In this document: positions 1-13,477 of the stretch, in pieces | Layout of the letters: the number at the start of each line of letters is the position of its first letter | Position numbering within the stretch: position 1 is the stretch's first letter | Source of the DNA: Cynocephalus volans | Taxonomy: Eukaryota > Chordata > Mammalia > Dermoptera > Cynocephalidae | NCBI RefSeq assembly: GCF_027409185.1 | Contig: NC_084463.1 | Span: forward strand, 67,069,852-67,133,851 | DNA: 64,000 bases | Direction of reading: 5' to 3' | Translations under genes and position numbers: made by a program | The notes under the pieces: generated by a model | The model's database searches: none | What the model was told of the DNA's origin: nothing | What the model saw: only the letters and a program-made list of their open reading frames with translations

Positions 1-3000
1 AAAGATATTTCTTAAGCTAGATGGTAGGTATAGGTGTTTGTTGATTTTTAAAATGGTATATGTTATATATTTTTATATCTATAAAACTTTAAATAACAGA
101 AACAAAAACCCCATAAAATTATGTTTTCACTTTACTGAAATATGTTCAGCAGCAAGTAGTTACCACATATTTTCCCAAAGAAGCCTCTATAATCGCACGA
201 TCCAAATCAGCACCCTACATCATTCTTTATCACAGTAGTCAATTTTATTTTGTTCACAGAATTTATCTAAATTTGTGGTGATTCATCTGTTAGCTTAACT
301 TACCCACCACGATATCAACTCCAAGGGAGTAGGAATGCCAGCACACTAGGTACTCCCAAAGAAGGGAGACTTATTTTTCACTATGTACCTTTCGTGCCTT
401 TTGAATTTGTGCTACATTCATTTATTATCCATTAAAAAAACACATAAGCTATTTTTTAAAACCCATAACTATGAGGATTATATCTCCATAAAGCTGTTCA
501 AGAAAACAAAAGATAAATGGCCAGTTAAACATTTTTAAGTGTAAAAAAACGAAACTATTTTGAAGTAGGAAGTAAATTTAAATGACCTTATCCATAACTG
601 TAGATTGGACAGTTGCATTCCTGTAAGTACCATCGGCAGGAGCGTCACCCCACCATCTGGAGCATTTATTAAGCGTGTCTCTTAATATGAGGTTCTGAAG
701 TCAGCTCTGTTGAAAATGAGCTGAATGGATCTGGTCTCCTTGTGTGTGAGTCCCCTGGTTCTGTGACGGATGGCAACAAGGTTTTCCACTAGATTGTACT
801 CTCAGTGAGTGTGCAAGGGAAGACTGCACAACTAAAGGATTGAATGTTACATACATGTACTTATGCGATAGATGATGGTGCAGGAAAAGGGAATTTTCAG
901 AGTTCTTTTAAGAGCTCCCATGAATGGAAATTCATCCAAGGAAAGTAAGGGCCTTTTCAAGGGAGCAAACCTAAAACCAGAATAACTTTAGCGATGCAGG
1001 GTGATAGGGGTCACACTATTTTGCAGGAAATTGTTTAACCATCCTTGATGACTGTTATAGAATTTAAGAAATACATATGAATTCTTCGGCTGCTGAGTAA
1101 TACTTAGCCTCCTTAAAATTATTTCTTTTTATCCATTTGGAGATTGCACGTAAAAGATTGTCTTAGTCTGTTTACATACAGAGCTTGGTACAGTTTAAGA
1201 CTGCTTCCCAGCATGACATCCTGTGATTTTAAGATGTCGTGTACTTGAAAGAAAATAACCTCCCCTTATTCTTTTCAAACTTGTGTTTTAACACATTATG
1301 ATCTAACATCATTTCCGTTCTGTGGCACTGTCCTGTCAGAGTGAGTTTTGTATGTATCAGTGACTGGTCACCCCACGGGGAGCCGCCTTCTTCTGAGATA
1401 CAATTTTTAAAACGCAGAGGTTGAACTTATGTGTCTCTGCTGCCATCTTCTGGAAAATTCATATACCAGAAAGAAAAATATTTCATCTATCCCCAGAGAA
1501 GTACAAATGTGTGTTTCATGCTTTTCATGTTTCCCCTGACTATAGTAAGGGGTCCTAAGATGGTATTTGATTCTCTGCTGTTCCTTTAACACAGAACTTC
1601 AGAGCTGTGGAAGAAAAATAAATGGTGCATAATAGAATGCTTTTATAACACATGCAGTCGTGGCAGAAAACAGGCCCAAAGAAATTTTTGGCTTTCATAT
1701 GGAGATCACTCAACTTTAAGGATCAAACCCTTATTTTAAGGGTCATTGCTTGTAGGTACCAACTGGCTCTCAACTTCATTGATTGGCAGCCACCTGAATG
1801 CTCTGATTATGTTGGAAGCTGCTTATTTGGTTCTTTTACTTGCTTCCAAAGAGAAAATATACATATGTATCCTTTGAATGTGTCCATTATGGGCATATGG
1901 GAAATCAGACTCAAGCATCAATCAAATGACTACTCCACTGACATTGTACTGAATGGTTAATATGATGGGCCATCCACACGGCTCTGTGATGTGCAGTTGT
2001 CTAGAGGGATTGGCAGTGACTTAGCTCTGCATGTACACCAGCAGGGTGAGGCCAGCATCCCTTTCTGTACAGTGGTCTCGTACTTAAGGAAAGTTCATAA
2101 GTCTGACATTCTAATGAGGTCCCAGTTTCGACTGGGACTTTCACGTGACAATCACTACTATCAGTACACTGGGAATTGCTTTAATTAACAAGGTGCTTAC
2201 TACTATCACCTTACTTTTCTATACAATTTTACTGTTTGTAAAGCTTGGTAACCCTGTGAGAAAACTATTTTTTGTGTTTACGCTGTTCCAGAGACTGTGT
2301 TAAATATTCATTATCTTATTATTCCTTCTTTGCAGATGCAAAAAAATAAAGCAAACAGATGTTAGGATCATCTAGATAATAAACAATCGAGAAGGACCTC
2401 TGACTCCAGGTGTCTCTGAATTCAAAGGCTTTACTTTTAAACACTAAACTGTATCTGATCTTTCAAAATATAAATAGCTACTACATGATTTCATAAATTA
2501 CAATAGGCTACTCTTTTATATGTTGCCCAGGTCCATAAAGTAAGTACACAACATGTATTAGTTGCAAGGCAAAAATATGAATTAAGTACTAAGAACAGTT
2601 TGGCTTTTACTTAGTAGAAAAAAAATTGACCGTATTGAATTTAACCTTTATTAAATGGTTAAAAAATATATATATACTTCATCTTAGGCACTTAGGATGA
2701 GCTTATTACTACAGTTAAGTGAGAAGTTTGGCATCAAGCTCCCAGGCTGAAAATGTACCAGAGGGTAATATGTTGGATTACTATATTCATTGTCAAGTAA
2801 AAGGAAACAGTCATGCTATTGGGACTGATGAACTTTTTCCAGGTGTTGAATTCTGAGAGGAATTTGTCATGTGGTTATTGGGATTAAAAACAAACATGGA
2901 AAGAGGTTTGAACTACAATTTTGCAAATAACAGAGAAAGTTTAAGTTGTTTTTTACATCAGTCCTTTTACAAAAGACAAGGGATAAGCTGACCTAGTTAA

Positions 3001-3018
3001 ATTTTTTTTATAGAGGCC
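1..3018. other. Non-coding DNA, no gene seen
   Basis: No exon with splice sites and a credible peptide is visible on either strand; the few open frames are short and AT-rich. If the PRKN exon at 7656 is in its normal setting, this is PRKN intron 9, which is long in mammals (inference). Confidence 0.5.
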
Positions 3019-3518
3019 TTATCAGCCAGGGCTCCACCAGAGAGGCTGGACCAGTAAGACGATTGTATATATATATGTGTATACACACACACACATATGT
3101 ACGTTTATATGCACACATATATACACATATGCGTATGTACCTACCTACACACACACATATGCATATGAAAATATATATTGCAAGGAATTCATTGTGGGGC
3201 TAACTAGGAACATCCTAAATCCATAGAGCAGTCCATGAGGAAGAACAGGCTAGTACCCTCGTGCACAGCCTGATGCTGCAGTCCCCAGGTGAAATCTCTA
3301 CTTCCTCAGGGAAGTCTCGGTTCTGCTTTCACAGGCTTTCAACTGACTGAATTAGGCCCACCCAGATTATTTAGGACAATCTCCCTTACTTAAAGTCAAC
3401 TGATTATAGGTCTTAATCACATCTACAGATCACCTTCACAGAAATACCTAGATCAGTGTTTGAATGACTAACTGGAGACTATCATCTAGCCAAGTTGATA
3501 CATAAAACTGACATCACA
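3019..3518 (-). mobile_element. MLT2/ERVL-type solo LTR, decayed
   Basis: The minus strand begins TGTGATGTCAG and ends in a degraded version of the common mammalian LTR end that reads 'ccctgactaataca'. The body carries the familiar 'ggcccaccca' and 'gtcaactgatt' segments. It is interrupted by a TG/TA-rich microsatellite at about 3065-3175. Family name from memory; a RepeatMasker run would settle it. Confidence 0.6.
3065..3175. repeat. TA/CA microsatellite
   Basis: Alternating tatata, gtatac, acacacac and catatg runs, all inside the LTR at 3019-3518. It corresponds to the CT/TA-rich tract normally present near the 3' end of this LTR type. Confidence 0.8.
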
Positions 3519-5837
3519 GGAGCTAAGATAATACAGTCCACGTATTTGATTGCTTTCTTATCAAATCTAGTAAGAGAATGGAGTTTAGAGAACCAATAGA
3601 ATAAGTATGTATTACTTTTATAATTTTTAAAAGACATTCAAAAACTCTTTTAAAAAGAAAGAAACACCTACGGAAATGGGTGGCATTTGTTAGATCTATC
3701 TTAAGAGAAGATAGGAAAGGCATACCACGTAAACATATAGCAGTCCCTTTCATTCATCTAATGTTTACACGTTCATCTAATGTTTACACGTACGGTTTGG
3801 AGAGGTATTATGCATCTTAAGGGAGCCTTGGCAAATGTGAAACCATGGTTAATTAATAGCAAATCCCTGGGTAAATGTCAGCTTTCTACACCATCAGTTA
3901 AAGGAAGATCTGAGTGCCCCCAGATAAAGAGCCATGCAGGTGAACAGAGCGAATGTGATGGTGTTGGAGCTGGGTCTGTCTTCTCCCCACAAGCTCTTCC
4001 TTTGGAAATACCTGTGCCACTGGGACAGTTTGCAAACTGGTGTACATATTATCTCAAAAAGGAGTTTTGTATCTGCCTAATCCAGAGTTTCTCAAATTTC
4101 TGTTCACCAAGCCCTTAGCAACTCAGTAAGTTTTTCATGGCACCTCTAGGTCAAAAGAAATGCCTAACAGTTTTGGTTATTTAAGATTTTAAGTCCAAAT
4201 AGCATCATAAGAATTAATGTCTCAAGAACTTAATAGTCATCTGAAAAAATAGTTCACATAAATTGAAAGAAAAAAATATTTTTATATTATTCTTAAATAA
4301 CCATGTCTCTGTTCCAAATAGATGTTCATGTGGTAACTTCCAAAACCCAGCTTTGCAAAGACAGGATGTCACTGAAGAGTAGTACAATCTACAGTTACAC
4401 CAGGAAGTACCTTGAGTTAGTAATTGACATAGTGTCCAACAGGTGTCAAGTATCACTGTGTTTTACTCAAAATTCTAAAATATCCCAGCGCACCCCTGTG
4501 AGTTTGTTGCATTACTCCAGGGCGCCTGGGTGCGCAGTTTGGGAACTGAAGGCCTAAGCATTTGTACAAGCACCTGCTTGAGAGTGTTCAGTTCTGGATA
4601 ATGTAACTATAATCCCAAAGATTTTCAAGATCAAACAGACCTTCTAGATATATCCTCATTTTGTATGAGACAGAATCATGTCACTGAACTGGGAAGGACC
4701 CACTGCATGGCATATCTAAATTTAAATTATACTCTCTGAATAGAAGCAAATTAAAAAGCGAATTACTGTTCAATCACCCCCAACATATTTCTGCAGCTTT
4801 GGCTGCCTTTCGCCATACTGAAATGGTGCGGCTTTCATTTTTATGTGCTGCTCCTCCGTTAGTTCTTTACAGTCCGGTCTGTGCAGTACCAGTGTGAAAG
4901 GGACTTTAGTGTCTTTGTGTCGAGAAAGGCCTATTTATTCTGACAAACTGATCAACCTCCAGGGTGTTTCTCTACCATGAAACTGATTATACAACTCATC
5001 CACTAGCTAAAAGGGTGTAGTGCGTTTCTCCTGTCATGCCGGGAGATCAGACTAGCACCCCTAGAAAGCGGCGGGGCAAAATCACAGTGTGAGTTCTCGA
5101 TGACTGAACCTTGCAGTCCACATTTTCTCAGCAGAGCATGTAAGAACAGAGGGGTGGGTCTGAGGCAAACCCGAAGATTATCAGACACATTTAAAAAAAA
5201 ACAACAAGACATTTAGGAGGAAACCCTAGGACCCAACTCACTATTCCCTGTGTTCACTTTTAGTTCAGAGAAAATAAAAAGTCAGAAATTAAAACCTGGC
5301 AGTGTTAGTGATTCGTGTGAGAACATCTGACACACACACCCTTGCCCACCCACCCGAACCTTTAAATAGCGTTTACACCCCACAGAATTTGAGTTCAGCC
5401 TCTTTGCTGTGAGAAGACAGAACAGTATACTCTGAAGGTGACGTCTGTAAGATGGCTGTGGAGTGTCTCTGGAGAAGAGGCCCTTTCCTTATAAAGTACT
5501 TTCTTCTTTTGTTTCCTATGTCCTGAGATTAAAATAATTTTCAGAGGGGTCTTTTAAACAAGAAATTGGACATCAGAAAGAAGAGAAGTCTGTTCATGTG
5601 GTGAAGACAGCGTCAGGGGAAAAATGTCCTGGGTGGGCTGTGCCTTTTGAGGCACGGAGGAATGGTGATTTATTCTGGGAGAAAGTGGGTTGTACATCCT
5701 GTTTGTTTTATTTTTCAGTTCAAATCAGTCTTGTCTTAAGCAAAACTGGGCTAAGTTCCTGGCTTATGCTATTGAATATTAATTTGAGAACTTTCAAGCC
5801 TTAGGAAATCTTTTAAGTCTTCCAGACATTCAGTGCC
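3519..5837. other. Non-coding DNA, no gene seen
   Basis: Nothing coding is supported. Short imperfect copies of old DNA-transposon-like sequence may lie at about 4080-4180 and 4460-4570 ('tttgggaactgaagg'), but I could not classify them. Confidence 0.45.
3753..3790. repeat. 19-bp direct duplication
   Basis: The word starting ttcatctaatgtttacacg occurs twice head to tail with a period of 19 bases. It is a simple local tandem duplication without recognised function. Confidence 0.85.
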
Positions 5838-6236
5838 ATTACTGTATCAGTTGTCTACTGCTGTGTAAAATCGCTCCCCAAAACTTAGTGATTTAAAACA
5901 GCAGCAGTCCACCTGTAATATGGCCCAGGCACATGACTGGCAAGTTAGTGCTGGCTGTCTGCTACCAGCTCAGCCAGGCTGCGGTTGGGGCTGTGGGCCG
6001 CCCCAGGGGCTGTTGGGCTTCCTCACAACATGGTGCTGGGCTTCAAGAGCAAGCATCCCAACAGGCAATGGAAGCTTCCAATTTCTTAACGACCAGGCCT
6101 GGAAAGTGGCACATCATCACTTCTACCATATTCTACTGGTCAAGTAGGCCCCACATCTGGATTTCAGTGGAAAGGAAACAGAGCCTGCCTCTCAGTGGGA
6201 GGGGTCTCAGATCATTTTGCATCTGAGCTGTAAGAC
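5838..6236 (-). mobile_element. MLT1-type LTR
   Basis: Antisense copy of the common mammalian MaLR LTR: it starts with 'gttgtctactgctgtgtaaa', then 'cccaaaacttagtgatttaaaacagcagc', and continues to the 'cagtgggaggggtctcag' segment. It is old and incomplete. Confidence 0.75.
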
Positions 6237-6469
6237 CATTGCCACCACCCACACACTGTACGCACTGGGGGTACTCTGTTCTCTGCTAAAATGCCTTCTC
6301 TGAATACAGTTTCTGCTATGGGAGGTGTTATCCCCCCAACTAGTTAAAGCAGTGTGCATTGAAGGGAACCAGTATTCTAGTGAAGAAACTCTTTCCTCAG
6401 CTGTGAAATGGGGTAGGGGAGACATAGTCCCTGGCTGGCTTTCCCTTATTAAAGTTTAGAACACATTGA

Positions 6470-6660
6470 ACACCAGGCACAGTTACAGCCTCTCACTGTG
6501 TGTTATCTCACCCACCTCTTACAGTGGTCATATGAGATAGTTACCATCATTACCCTGGTTTTTCAGAGAGGGAAACTGAGGCACAGAAAGGCAGCTTTCC
6601 CAACGTGTCTCAGGTGTCAGGTGATGGGATGACAGCTCTAATCCCATGTGTGTCATACTG
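6470..6660. repeat. MIR/L2-like ancient repeat
   Basis: Contains the diagnostic stretch 'gggaaactgaggcacagaaag' flanked by degraded sequence typical of MIR/L2 3' ends. Exact class not determined. Confidence 0.6.
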
Positions 6661-7076
6661 CAGAGCCACACCCTCAGCCACTAGAGCAGCCTCTGCAGCA
6701 TGGCTGGTGACAAGGAAATGTGGAGTTCTTTCCTGGGGGTGAAGGGATTCCAGACAGACAGACTTGATGGCTGGCATTTGCTTTCTCAGCTTCCTTCTCT
6801 ATGGGTGAAGAGTGGAGGCCAGTTGGTTCCTGGCTGTCCTCAGCTCCAGGGTATGTGAACACAGAAAGCAGCAGTACCCCCAGGAGGAGAGCTACTCCTG
6901 CCCACGTGCTGGGTTCCTGGGCTGCCATGCAAAGCCACAGGCCAGGCTCACGCACCCAGGATGTGTGGTCTCACGACTCTGGAGGCTGAGGGTCCGAGAG
7001 CAAGGTGTTGGCAGGGTTGCCTCCTGCTGTGTCCTCCCGTGGGAGTCTCTCAGTCTGTGTGTTGTCTGTGTCCTGA
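6661..7076. other. GC-richer non-coding DNA, no gene seen
   Basis: Several overlapping open frames occur on both strands, but none has splice-site structure or a recognisable peptide, so I treat them as chance. Confidence 0.4.
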
Positions 7077-7262
7077 TCTCCTCTTCTCATAAGGACACCA
7101 GTCATACTGAATTACAGCCCCACCCTAATGACCTCATTTTATCTTCATGACCACCTCAAAGGCCCTGTCTTTAAATACCATGATATCCTGAACTACTGGG
7201 GGTGAGGACTTCAACAGACGAATTTGGGGGGACACAGTTCAGTTCATAACAGCCCACTTCTT
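7077..7262 (-). mobile_element. MLT1-type LTR fragment
   Basis: Shows 'taaggacaccagtcat', 'ccaccctaatgacctcatttta' and 'ggggggacacagttcagttcataacag', the antisense signature of one MLT1/MaLR subfamily, about 190 bp long. Confidence 0.65.
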
Positions 7263-7655
7263 CTTTCAATAATAGGCTTTCAATACAAAAATAAGTGCTT
7301 GGCATGGACATATAAATCTTCCATGTATGAAAACACATCGAGTGTGAAATTCTCAAATGAAGTTGCTCACTACAGGTGTTGGTTTACATTCCTGTGCCTT
7401 CTGCTGGACTGGAAACATCCTGAAGGCACGCAGTGTGACTCATTCATTAGTAACTCTGCTATGGTGCCTGGAACATTCTGCAGTAAAGAGTGAACAGTCC
7501 CACCAAAACGTAACTTGATTGTTTTTTGCAAACAGTAACTTGGCATAGACACCATCACACAGGCAGAGGAAGGAACATAATAAGTTTGGAAAAGGGAAAA
7601 TGTGCTGTGGCCAAATGCAACTGAGCCTCCCTAACTCATGTGTGTTCTTCTGCAG

Positions 7656-7739
7656 TTTGTCTTCTGCCGGGACTGCAGAGAAGTGTACCATGAAGGAGAG
7701 TGCAGTGCCCTGTCTGCGGCCTCCAGAACGGCCACCCAG
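7656..7739 (+). CDS. PRKN: PRKN (parkin) exon 10
   Basis: Parkin is an RBR-type E3 ubiquitin ligase that, once activated by PINK1, marks damaged mitochondria for mitophagy. This exon is preceded by a good acceptor (ttcttctgcag) and followed by a good donor (CAG|gtacgc). It is exactly 84 bp with no stop in frame, the size of human exon 10. It encodes 28 residues, beginning [16 protein letters not shown] and ending ASRTATQ, the end of the IBR domain and start of the linker to RING2. The zinc ligands are kept: the CxxC pair, the His of YHEG and the following Cys. The linker half differs from human at many positions but resembles rodent parkin, a known fast-evolving part. The exon looks intact. 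Exons 11 and 12 were not found downstream, so whether it belongs to a working gene here is uncertain. Confidence 0.9.
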
Positions 7740-10025
7740 GTACGCATGTCCTACCCATCCCCCAAAGCAGAGCTCAGGACATGGTGGCGACCAGAGCTGT
7801 TTCCTGGGGGTCCTGGCTTCTCCCAGAGTGATTCCCCCCCTCAGGGTAGAGTAGAGACTTTCCAATGGCCATTTGGGATGTATCGCACTTCCATGATAAT
7901 TTTTCCCCAAGGGCATATGAAATAGGGAGAAGGCATATTAGCATGATCAGAGGAGCCTTTAGAGGGGAGATAAACAATTTAATAATCTCTAAGTAAGAGA
8001 AGTCAATACTAACCCCACTTTTTCAGACCCTTTGGTGAAAACTATCTCCATGTATGATCTGTACCGAAATATAATATTATGCAAGGATATCATTTATTTT
8101 TAGCAGTATCATAAATTCTGCTAAATTATATTTCAGCCCTGATTAAGTAAAGAATGTGTTTACTGAGCCTTATTCTCTGAAGTGCTGTATCAGGCCTAGG
8201 GAAATGCAAATAGGTGTTCTTTTATTTATTAATTACGATCAACCAAACCTTAGGGGAAAGGAGTAAAAACTTTGGCACAGTGGATGAATTTGCTCATTAT
8301 TTTTCTCTTGATATAGATGTTAACAAGGGTTTAAACACCAACTCTACGCATATAAATCCGTTAGTCATATTATTGATAGGCACCTAGTAAATAGACATAG
8401 AAATCCCAGAACATTTCAATTTTACAGTAGAGTTTTAAAGATCTGAATGCTCTAAAATCAGAGCATGAAGAAGTATATCCCTATAAGGTATCAGTGGATG
8501 TGTTTATCCAACATTAGCATAACTAAATAAATATAATTAGTGCATCCAGGTTTTCTCATCAGCTCCTAAATTGTTGGCCATGAGCATATTGGGAGATTTG
8601 GGACTGAGTTGCTGTTTCCATAGCAGAGGTAGCAAATGCTCTTTCTGCAGATTTTATTTTAGCTCTGGGACACTCAAATGTGAGCTCACTGGGTACTGGT
8701 CCAGGAGGAGTACTGGCCCAGAAATCCCCTGCCTCAGGATCTCTGCAGCCTGGGAGGGCAAAGCCTGAGGCTCTGGGAAATGGGGTTAGTCTAGCAATTC
8801 ACATCCATATGTGCACAAACATGGGCAAAAGCTTTCATGAAGGGATACTTAACGTGTGTATTTGAAAACAGTAGCGGTACTGCTTAACCCGAAGCTGTCC
8901 GGGCACTGACCCTACCTGCAACCCCATTCATCCTGCACACTTTCTCCAACCAACCAACCATGGCATTAAAGACTGAGGTAGCCCAAATTGAAAAAAAAAA
9001 AAAAAAAAAGTCATTCAAACCTTAATATTCAACTCAGACAAACAGGAAAAAAAAGTTAAGAGATGACCTTAAGAACAGAGGACCAGTATCAAAGGAACAG
9101 TTTCTGCAAACAATGTCCATTAGCAAACATTGCACTGAGCATTTGTGTGGATCAAGCCACCTGATAGACTCTCTGGAAAAATGCATCGATAAGTGTATTT
9201 CCCTTCAGAGACTCATCGGGGAGCCACAGGGGAGACTTACAGGAAAAAGAGTAATTACAGTAACATGCTACACCAAAGTTCAGCGAGCATGTAACCTTGT
9301 AAAACGCATCCCTGAAAAAGTCATGGAAGATGGGTCAAAGCTGTCAAGAGGACAGCAGGGTGGGATGGTAAAGAACATTCGAGCAGAGGGCACAGCATGG
9401 GCGCAGGCATGGAGGCAAGAGTCTCCTCAACTAGAGTGTTCTCTCTGTCCCTGAATCTCCACGCCCAGGGCAGTATCTGGTGCACAGACATTTAATAGAT
9501 GGTTTCTGAGTAATGATAGAATCTGTAAAGAAAAAGCCATCATTTCATCCGTTCCACAAATATGTTTTGAACATCCGTAGTACATTAGGCATTGTTGTAG
9601 GCCCTCAGGACAAAGAGCAAGATAAAGTCCCTGCTCTCATGAATGGGGTTTTTATTAGGTCACACAAACGGTCAATATGATAGGAATACCCAGGAGGTAC
9701 AGTTAATCCACACAGGGTTATCCCAGCTGCAACTCAAGAGGAGGCGGCCCTGTAGCCAGACCTCCCTGAAATGAGGCTTCTCCTGCTTCTAGCTCCCGAG
9801 CACAGGGCCAGCCTCCTTTTCCTCTATTTTGAAAACAAAGCAAACTGACAACCTAACTGAAGAAACATCTGCCAGCGACTTACCAAAGAACAGAAGGCAA
9901 CTCCTCGGGTTCTTTGCTGCCATTTTCTCCTAAGTCCCTGATTCCATCAGGTCCCACAGGAAAGAGAATCCAGCTCAGATGGCACATGGAGGGATGACCT
10001 TCAAAGTTGGGCTAGGTTCATGAGA

Positions 10026-10085
10026 ACAGACACAATGTGGCTCGCGTTGGTGGGGACAGACACAATGTGGCTCGCGTTGGTGGGG
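10026..10085. repeat. 30-bp tandem duplication
   Basis: The unit beginning acagacacaatgtggctcgc is present twice, identical over the 30-base period, including a CpG. The identity points to a recent duplication. Confidence 0.9.
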
Positions 10086-11480
10086 AGCCACGACCACCCT
10101 GGGCTGAAGGGGCAGGAGGAGGAGGTGGCAGTCCATGAGTCCAGGAGCTGGAGCACGAGGAGAGGCTTTGAGATGAAAGGTGTGATCATGCAGGGGACCA
10201 GCATTGCCAGAAATGGGCCCAAAGCTGAAAGGGAGTCAGGACAGACATCCCAACTTCTCTCCCACCTTCAGATCTCTTGCTAATGTCCCCATTGGCCACA
10301 CCCAACCAAAAGCCAGACACGAGGGATCAAGGGACACAGCCATGGGAGTCAGCCTTGCAGGTGCAGGGCAGAGAAGGAAAGGGAGCCCAGAATAACCAGA
10401 GCATTCTCTATGGGCTAATTGACCAAGACTTTGAAGTTTCCTTATTTCAACCCTGGCTACTCTTGGACATGGAAAGGGATGAATCGAACAAGCTATTCAT
10501 CAAATGGCAAGACCCAACTCCACTGGGAATGAAGTGTTTTTATTTTAATAGAGCTGGCTTATTTTCTCTTCCCTACACCCCTCTCAAATGGCAGTGATCT
10601 CTAACAAGGTGACCTCTGACATTGACCTGAAATCTCTGAAAGAACCATACCCTACACATCTAACAATGACAGTCTAATTGCAGCCCCACCTTGGAACTGC
10701 AGGCTTCAGATGTGGCCACATGTCCAAATTTTGCTGATACTAACAAAAAACCCTCTTTAGCCCTCTTCACATTTTCCTTTCAATTCAGTTTACTTGCAAG
10801 GTTTTTCCTTGTAGCCATTTGTGATGACTCTTGGCCATTCTCCACTCTAGAGATGATTGGTTTCTGTTCTCTGATCCTACATTGTCCAGCCAGGTAAGCC
10901 CATTTTTCCTGGGTCCCAATCAGCTTTTCCTATCAGTTAGGCTGCTTGACCCCAAACTCAATTCATTTTTTGATTAATGCAATATTTTTTTTCAAAAATG
11001 CAAACTCAAGAATTGGTATTAAACGGGTGTTTTCAAAAGATCACTAGCTGTGATATGAAAAATGATTAGTGGGGAATTGTGATAGGTTGTGTTTTCCAGG
11101 AAGTAATCTCTGAGACTCTTGAGAAGGTGGACTGGAGGGTGCTCTGAGGAGTCGTACTGGGCAGAATGATGGGCACAAGACTGGGCACAGGGAGAGGCTG
11201 AGCTGTGAAGTGGTACTGGGATGCACCTTTGAAGTCACTCTGCATTGAGGTAGGGGCAGGCTTTTACATTCCTGTGCATAGACTAGTTTCTGGATGTGGG
11301 CTATCTGCCTCTCCACCCCAGGAGGGAGCATGACCTTGGGTGAAGTGGCTTTCTTCAGCTGAGGGCAGTTCCTGAGTAGAGACTGAACAGGGAGTTGTCT
11401 GCAGCCAACACACTCAGCAGCTGGAGAAATGAGGCCTTGGTGCTGGAGGAGGGATCTGGCCGGTCTCACAACATCCACTA

Positions 11481-11626
11481 CAGTCCACCCCTTGCACTGC
11501 CTATACACCTTACTTCAAGACTGGGAAAGAGATTGGAGAAACTGACAAGTATCCCCTGCAGTCCACCCCTTGCACTGCCTATACACCTTACTTCAGGACT
11601 GGGAAAGAGACAAGAAACTGACAAAC
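11481..11626. repeat. 78-bp tandem duplication
   Basis: Two near-identical copies start with cagtccaccccttgcactgc at 11481 and 11559. They differ by a few substitutions and a short gap near the end of the second unit. Confidence 0.9.
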
Positions 11627-11849
11627 AGGAGGTTAGTGTATAGCTCTTGCCACTGCACATGGTCTTGAGGTTGCAACTGGTTCTCAGGACCCATTCTTCT
11701 CTACTACCCATTCTAGATTCCTCTCACCCTCAGATAAGCACCCCTAGGTGGCTTTCCTGGTGGGATGACATAGACGCTCATCGCCGATGGGCTTAAGCTC
11801 CTGGTTGCATGCTATTCTAAAGCCATTGCTACTGAACTTGACTATTTGC

Positions 11850-12900
11850 TATCAAAACTGGGCAAGGGGGTATCAAGATGCCACAGTGAGTCATCTGGTT
11901 GCCAAATGTATTCCGGTTTATTATAAAACTTCAGCCCTGCCTCCTCCTGACGACCAGTTATCCCTTCCAGGTTAGTGACTCCTTTCCTTGCCTCCTGGTC
12001 ACTTGACAAATGGGATATAAAGTGAACAGATGGCTGCTGTAGTTTGAAGTTTACTAGAACTCTTGGTTGTTCTCTGGTAGAAGCATTCTCCTGATGGAAA
12101 CCAGGGCCTCCTCATCTGCAAGGCCAGGTTGCGTACTTTCCCAAGTGGGTCACTGGGAATAATGATAAGTTAATGGGGCCCTTCCTACATCCCCCCCTCA
12201 ATTCCTGTACCATTGCATTCTATCGTGAGGAGACACGGCACCATGTGCTAGCTTTTAATTTAGGGTGCAAACCTCACCTTAGAAGATAGCACCCCATTTC
12301 ACTGGGTAGCTCTAGCTGCGCCTTGCAAGGTTGGTCCATCACTCTTGTCAGATCAATGGCTTCTGGGTGGGGTGACATGTAATAGAACCAGCATACCCCA
12401 TGGTCATGTGCCCACTATGACACGTCCTTTGCTGTGAAGTGGGTGTCCTTGGTCCAGCACAGTGTGATGCAGGATCCTGTCAGCCTTCAGTTGCTGTGCT
12501 GAATGAGGCTCTGTTGTCAGAAAGGCAAATCAACATGCAGAATAGGAGTAAATTCATGTCAAGATGAAATATCTTCCTCTTCCAGGATGTCAGTGTAGTC
12601 AACTTGACAACAACTGGCCACTTGGTCTCCTACAGGGACGGTGCCATACTGAGGACTCAGTATTGGTCCTTGTTGCTGGCAGGCAAGACACTGGCAGTGT
12701 TGCCATTACATCAGCCTTGGCGAGTGGATGCCTGAGTGGTAGGGCCCAGCCAATGCTTTCGTCCTGCCATTGCAAGCACTTCACTCATTGAGCCAGAACT
12801 GTTGTGGCCAGTGACAGAGGCTGGCCAAGGTCTAGCTGGGTCATTCTGCTTACTGATTTGCGTGAGGACCCATCTGTAGTGGTTCCTCTCTCATGAGCAT
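11850..12900 (-). mobile_element. ERVL-type endogenous retrovirus pol remnant (integrase region)
   Basis: Reading the minus strand gives interrupted similarity to the integrase of the ERV-L class. There is a Cys-x-x-Cys of the N-terminal zinc finger near 12690, a QVDY stretch holding the first catalytic Asp near 12595, and, near 12430, an HFTAK stretch followed by the HPEA stretch with the catalytic Glu near 12360. The frame is broken by stops and by several indels, one of them close to the second catalytic Asp. It is an inert fossil. An MLT2-type LTR upstream in the same orientation (14139-14664) may be its 5' LTR, though an unrelated LTR lies between them. Confidence 0.65.
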
Positions 12901-13116
12901 TCACGTGCTGTTTAAAGATGTTCACCTTACATGCCCACACCCACAGGTCTATCCACGTGTGTTTTCTGCAGAGCTCCTCGTCTCACTCGTCCTCAGTCTT
13001 CCAGATTCCATGCCCTAAACTAACCTGCCAAGACATTTGCCACTGCTTACGAGTTTGTACGTATTCTTAACTGAGGAGCCTTTTCTTTCCACACAAATCA
13101 TATGGTCAGCTGCTGT

Positions 13117-13477
13117 CTTCATCCATTAGGGCTGCTATAAAAAAAACCATGGACTGGATGACTTATAAACAACCAGAACTTATTTCTCACAGTTCTGGAG
13201 TCTGAGAAGTCAAAGACAAATGCACCAGCAGGTCTGGTGTCTGATGAGGACCTGCTTCCTGGTTGGTAGATGGTGCCTAGCTGTGCCCTCACATGCTGGA
13301 AGAGGCAAGGCAGTGCTCTGGGACCTCTTCTGTAAGGACACTAATCTCATCCATGAGGACTCTGCTCTCATGACCCAATCACCTCCCAAAGGCCACCCCT
13401 CCTAATACCATGACCTTGGTGATTAGGTTTCAACATATGAACTTTGGAAGGACACAAACATTCAGACCATAGCAACT
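13117..13477 (-). mobile_element. MLT1/MST-type LTR
   Basis: Antisense MaLR LTR: 'cattagggctgctataa', 'cttatttctcacagttctgga', 'cacctcccaaaggcc' and 'gaaggacacaaacattcagacc' occur in the expected order over about 360 bp. Confidence 0.75.

Larger units (their letters stand above)
7740..11849. other. Presumed PRKN intronic DNA, no further exon found
   Basis: I looked for PRKN exon 11 (the stretch leading into RING2) and did not find it. In human the following intron is only a few kb, so it would be expected about here. The segment holds a short A-run (8991-9009), an old repeat at about 9545-9660 and two tandem duplications listed separately. Confidence 0.5.

Noticed and set aside
11481..11626. 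CRISPR-like array
   Set aside because: Just two contiguous 78-bp units without spacers in a mammalian genome.
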